Shown here: piece after piece, positions 63,935 to 64,000 of the stretch
How the letters are laid out: the number at the start of each line of letters is the position of its first letter
How positions within the stretch are numbered: the stretch's first letter is position 1
Notes under the pieces: generated by a model
Database searches by the model: none
Seen by the model: the letters and a program-made list of their open reading frames with translations, nothing else
What the model was told of the DNA's origin: nothing
Made by a program: the position numbers and the translations under genes
DNA from: Ulvibacterium sp965248315
GTDB taxonomy: Bacteria > Bacteroidota > Bacteroidia > Flavobacteriales > Flavobacteriaceae
DNA: 64,000 nt
NCBI RefSeq assembly: GCF_965248315.1
Contig: NZ_CBDFIX010000002.1
Coordinates: 4,154,001-4,218,000, forward strand
Direction: 5' to 3'

Positions 63935-64000
63935 TTGAATTTAAGCGATATCCAGAGGATTAAGGAGTTCATCTGCAAAAAAATAGGGAACGCAATCGTT
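63935..64000 (+). CDS. Possible 5' end of a truncated gene
   Basis: A plus-strand frame with a TTG at 63935 runs open to the window end and reads LSDIQRIKEFICKKIGNAIV after the first residues. The frame is also open upstream of the TTG. It may be the beginning of a gene divergent from the 63299 gene. Support is only the open frame. Confidence 0.2.
   Translation, partial: MNLSDIQRIKEFICKKIGNAIV

Noticed and set aside
1..64000. tRNA, rRNA, CRISPR, insertion sequence or prophage content
   Set aside because: No cloverleaf, repeat-spacer pattern, transposase motif or phage gene was recognised. The only recombinase (62385) has XerD features.

Overview
The window looks like a chromosomal core region of a marine-type member of the Flavobacteriaceae (Bacteroidota). 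The evidence is internal. Several promoters match the Bacteroidota sigma-ABfr form (TTTG, about 19 nt, TAnnTTTG). Shine-Dalgarno sequences are mostly absent. The families include DUF3822, DUF4126, DUF3817, TMEM220, a MiaE-type hydroxylase, a PyrR-PyrB-RNase Z operon and an ECF sigma operon with DUF4097/DUF2807 proteins. Coding density is high. I saw no tRNA or rRNA genes, insertion sequences, phage genes or CRISPR arrays. GC content looks moderate (about 40 percent, judged by eye).

Layout, 0-20 kb: a thiolase with an NlpC/P60 hydrolase; gyrA with a TPR gene on the minus strand; divergent clpC; a small STAS-like gene; nnr; and the threonine operon thrA-thrB-thrC. A strong promoter and a short Thr-containing leader ORF precede thrA. 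Then come gcvT with an SDR-type reductase, a pterin dehydratase gene, a YebC-family gene and a secreted unknown.

20-30 kb: a minus-strand cluster runs RecD-like helicase, DUF4126, kdsB, HAD phosphatase, KdnB-like iron alcohol dehydrogenase and a PlsC-type acyltransferase. This suggests lipid A and Kdo chemistry. On the plus strand lie a membrane-anchored unknown with pseudopilin-like features, DUF3822 and rsmD in one tight run. They are followed by the RNase P RNA gene (minus strand) and dnaX.

30-43 kb: miaE; a long minus-strand run pyrR-pyrB-STAS-like-rnz-pdxH-sixA-ppk1 (nucleotides, tRNA 3' processing, PLP, polyphosphate); rpsA with a clear promoter and a leader of about 115 nt; a BON-LysM protein; cmk; and lon with a palindrome just upstream of its start.

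43-57 kb: an ECF sigma factor, a membrane anti-sigma candidate and three exported beta-solenoid-like repeat proteins form an apparent envelope-stress operon. Opposite them is an alpha-glucan cluster (glgE, maltokinase, glgB, GH31 alpha-glucosidase) followed by an M48 lipoprotein protease and a UMF1-family MFS transporter. The cluster holds the GlgE pathway without trehalose synthase.

57-64 kb: a collagen-like lipoprotein, lipoprotein MsrB, lpdA with DUF3817, aroQ, two small beta-barrel proteins, xerD and another predicted envelope protein. The window ends in a possible truncated ORF. The most interesting items are the thr leader ORF, the pseudopilin-like/DUF3822 pair, the ECF repeat-protein operon and the treS-less GlgE cluster.
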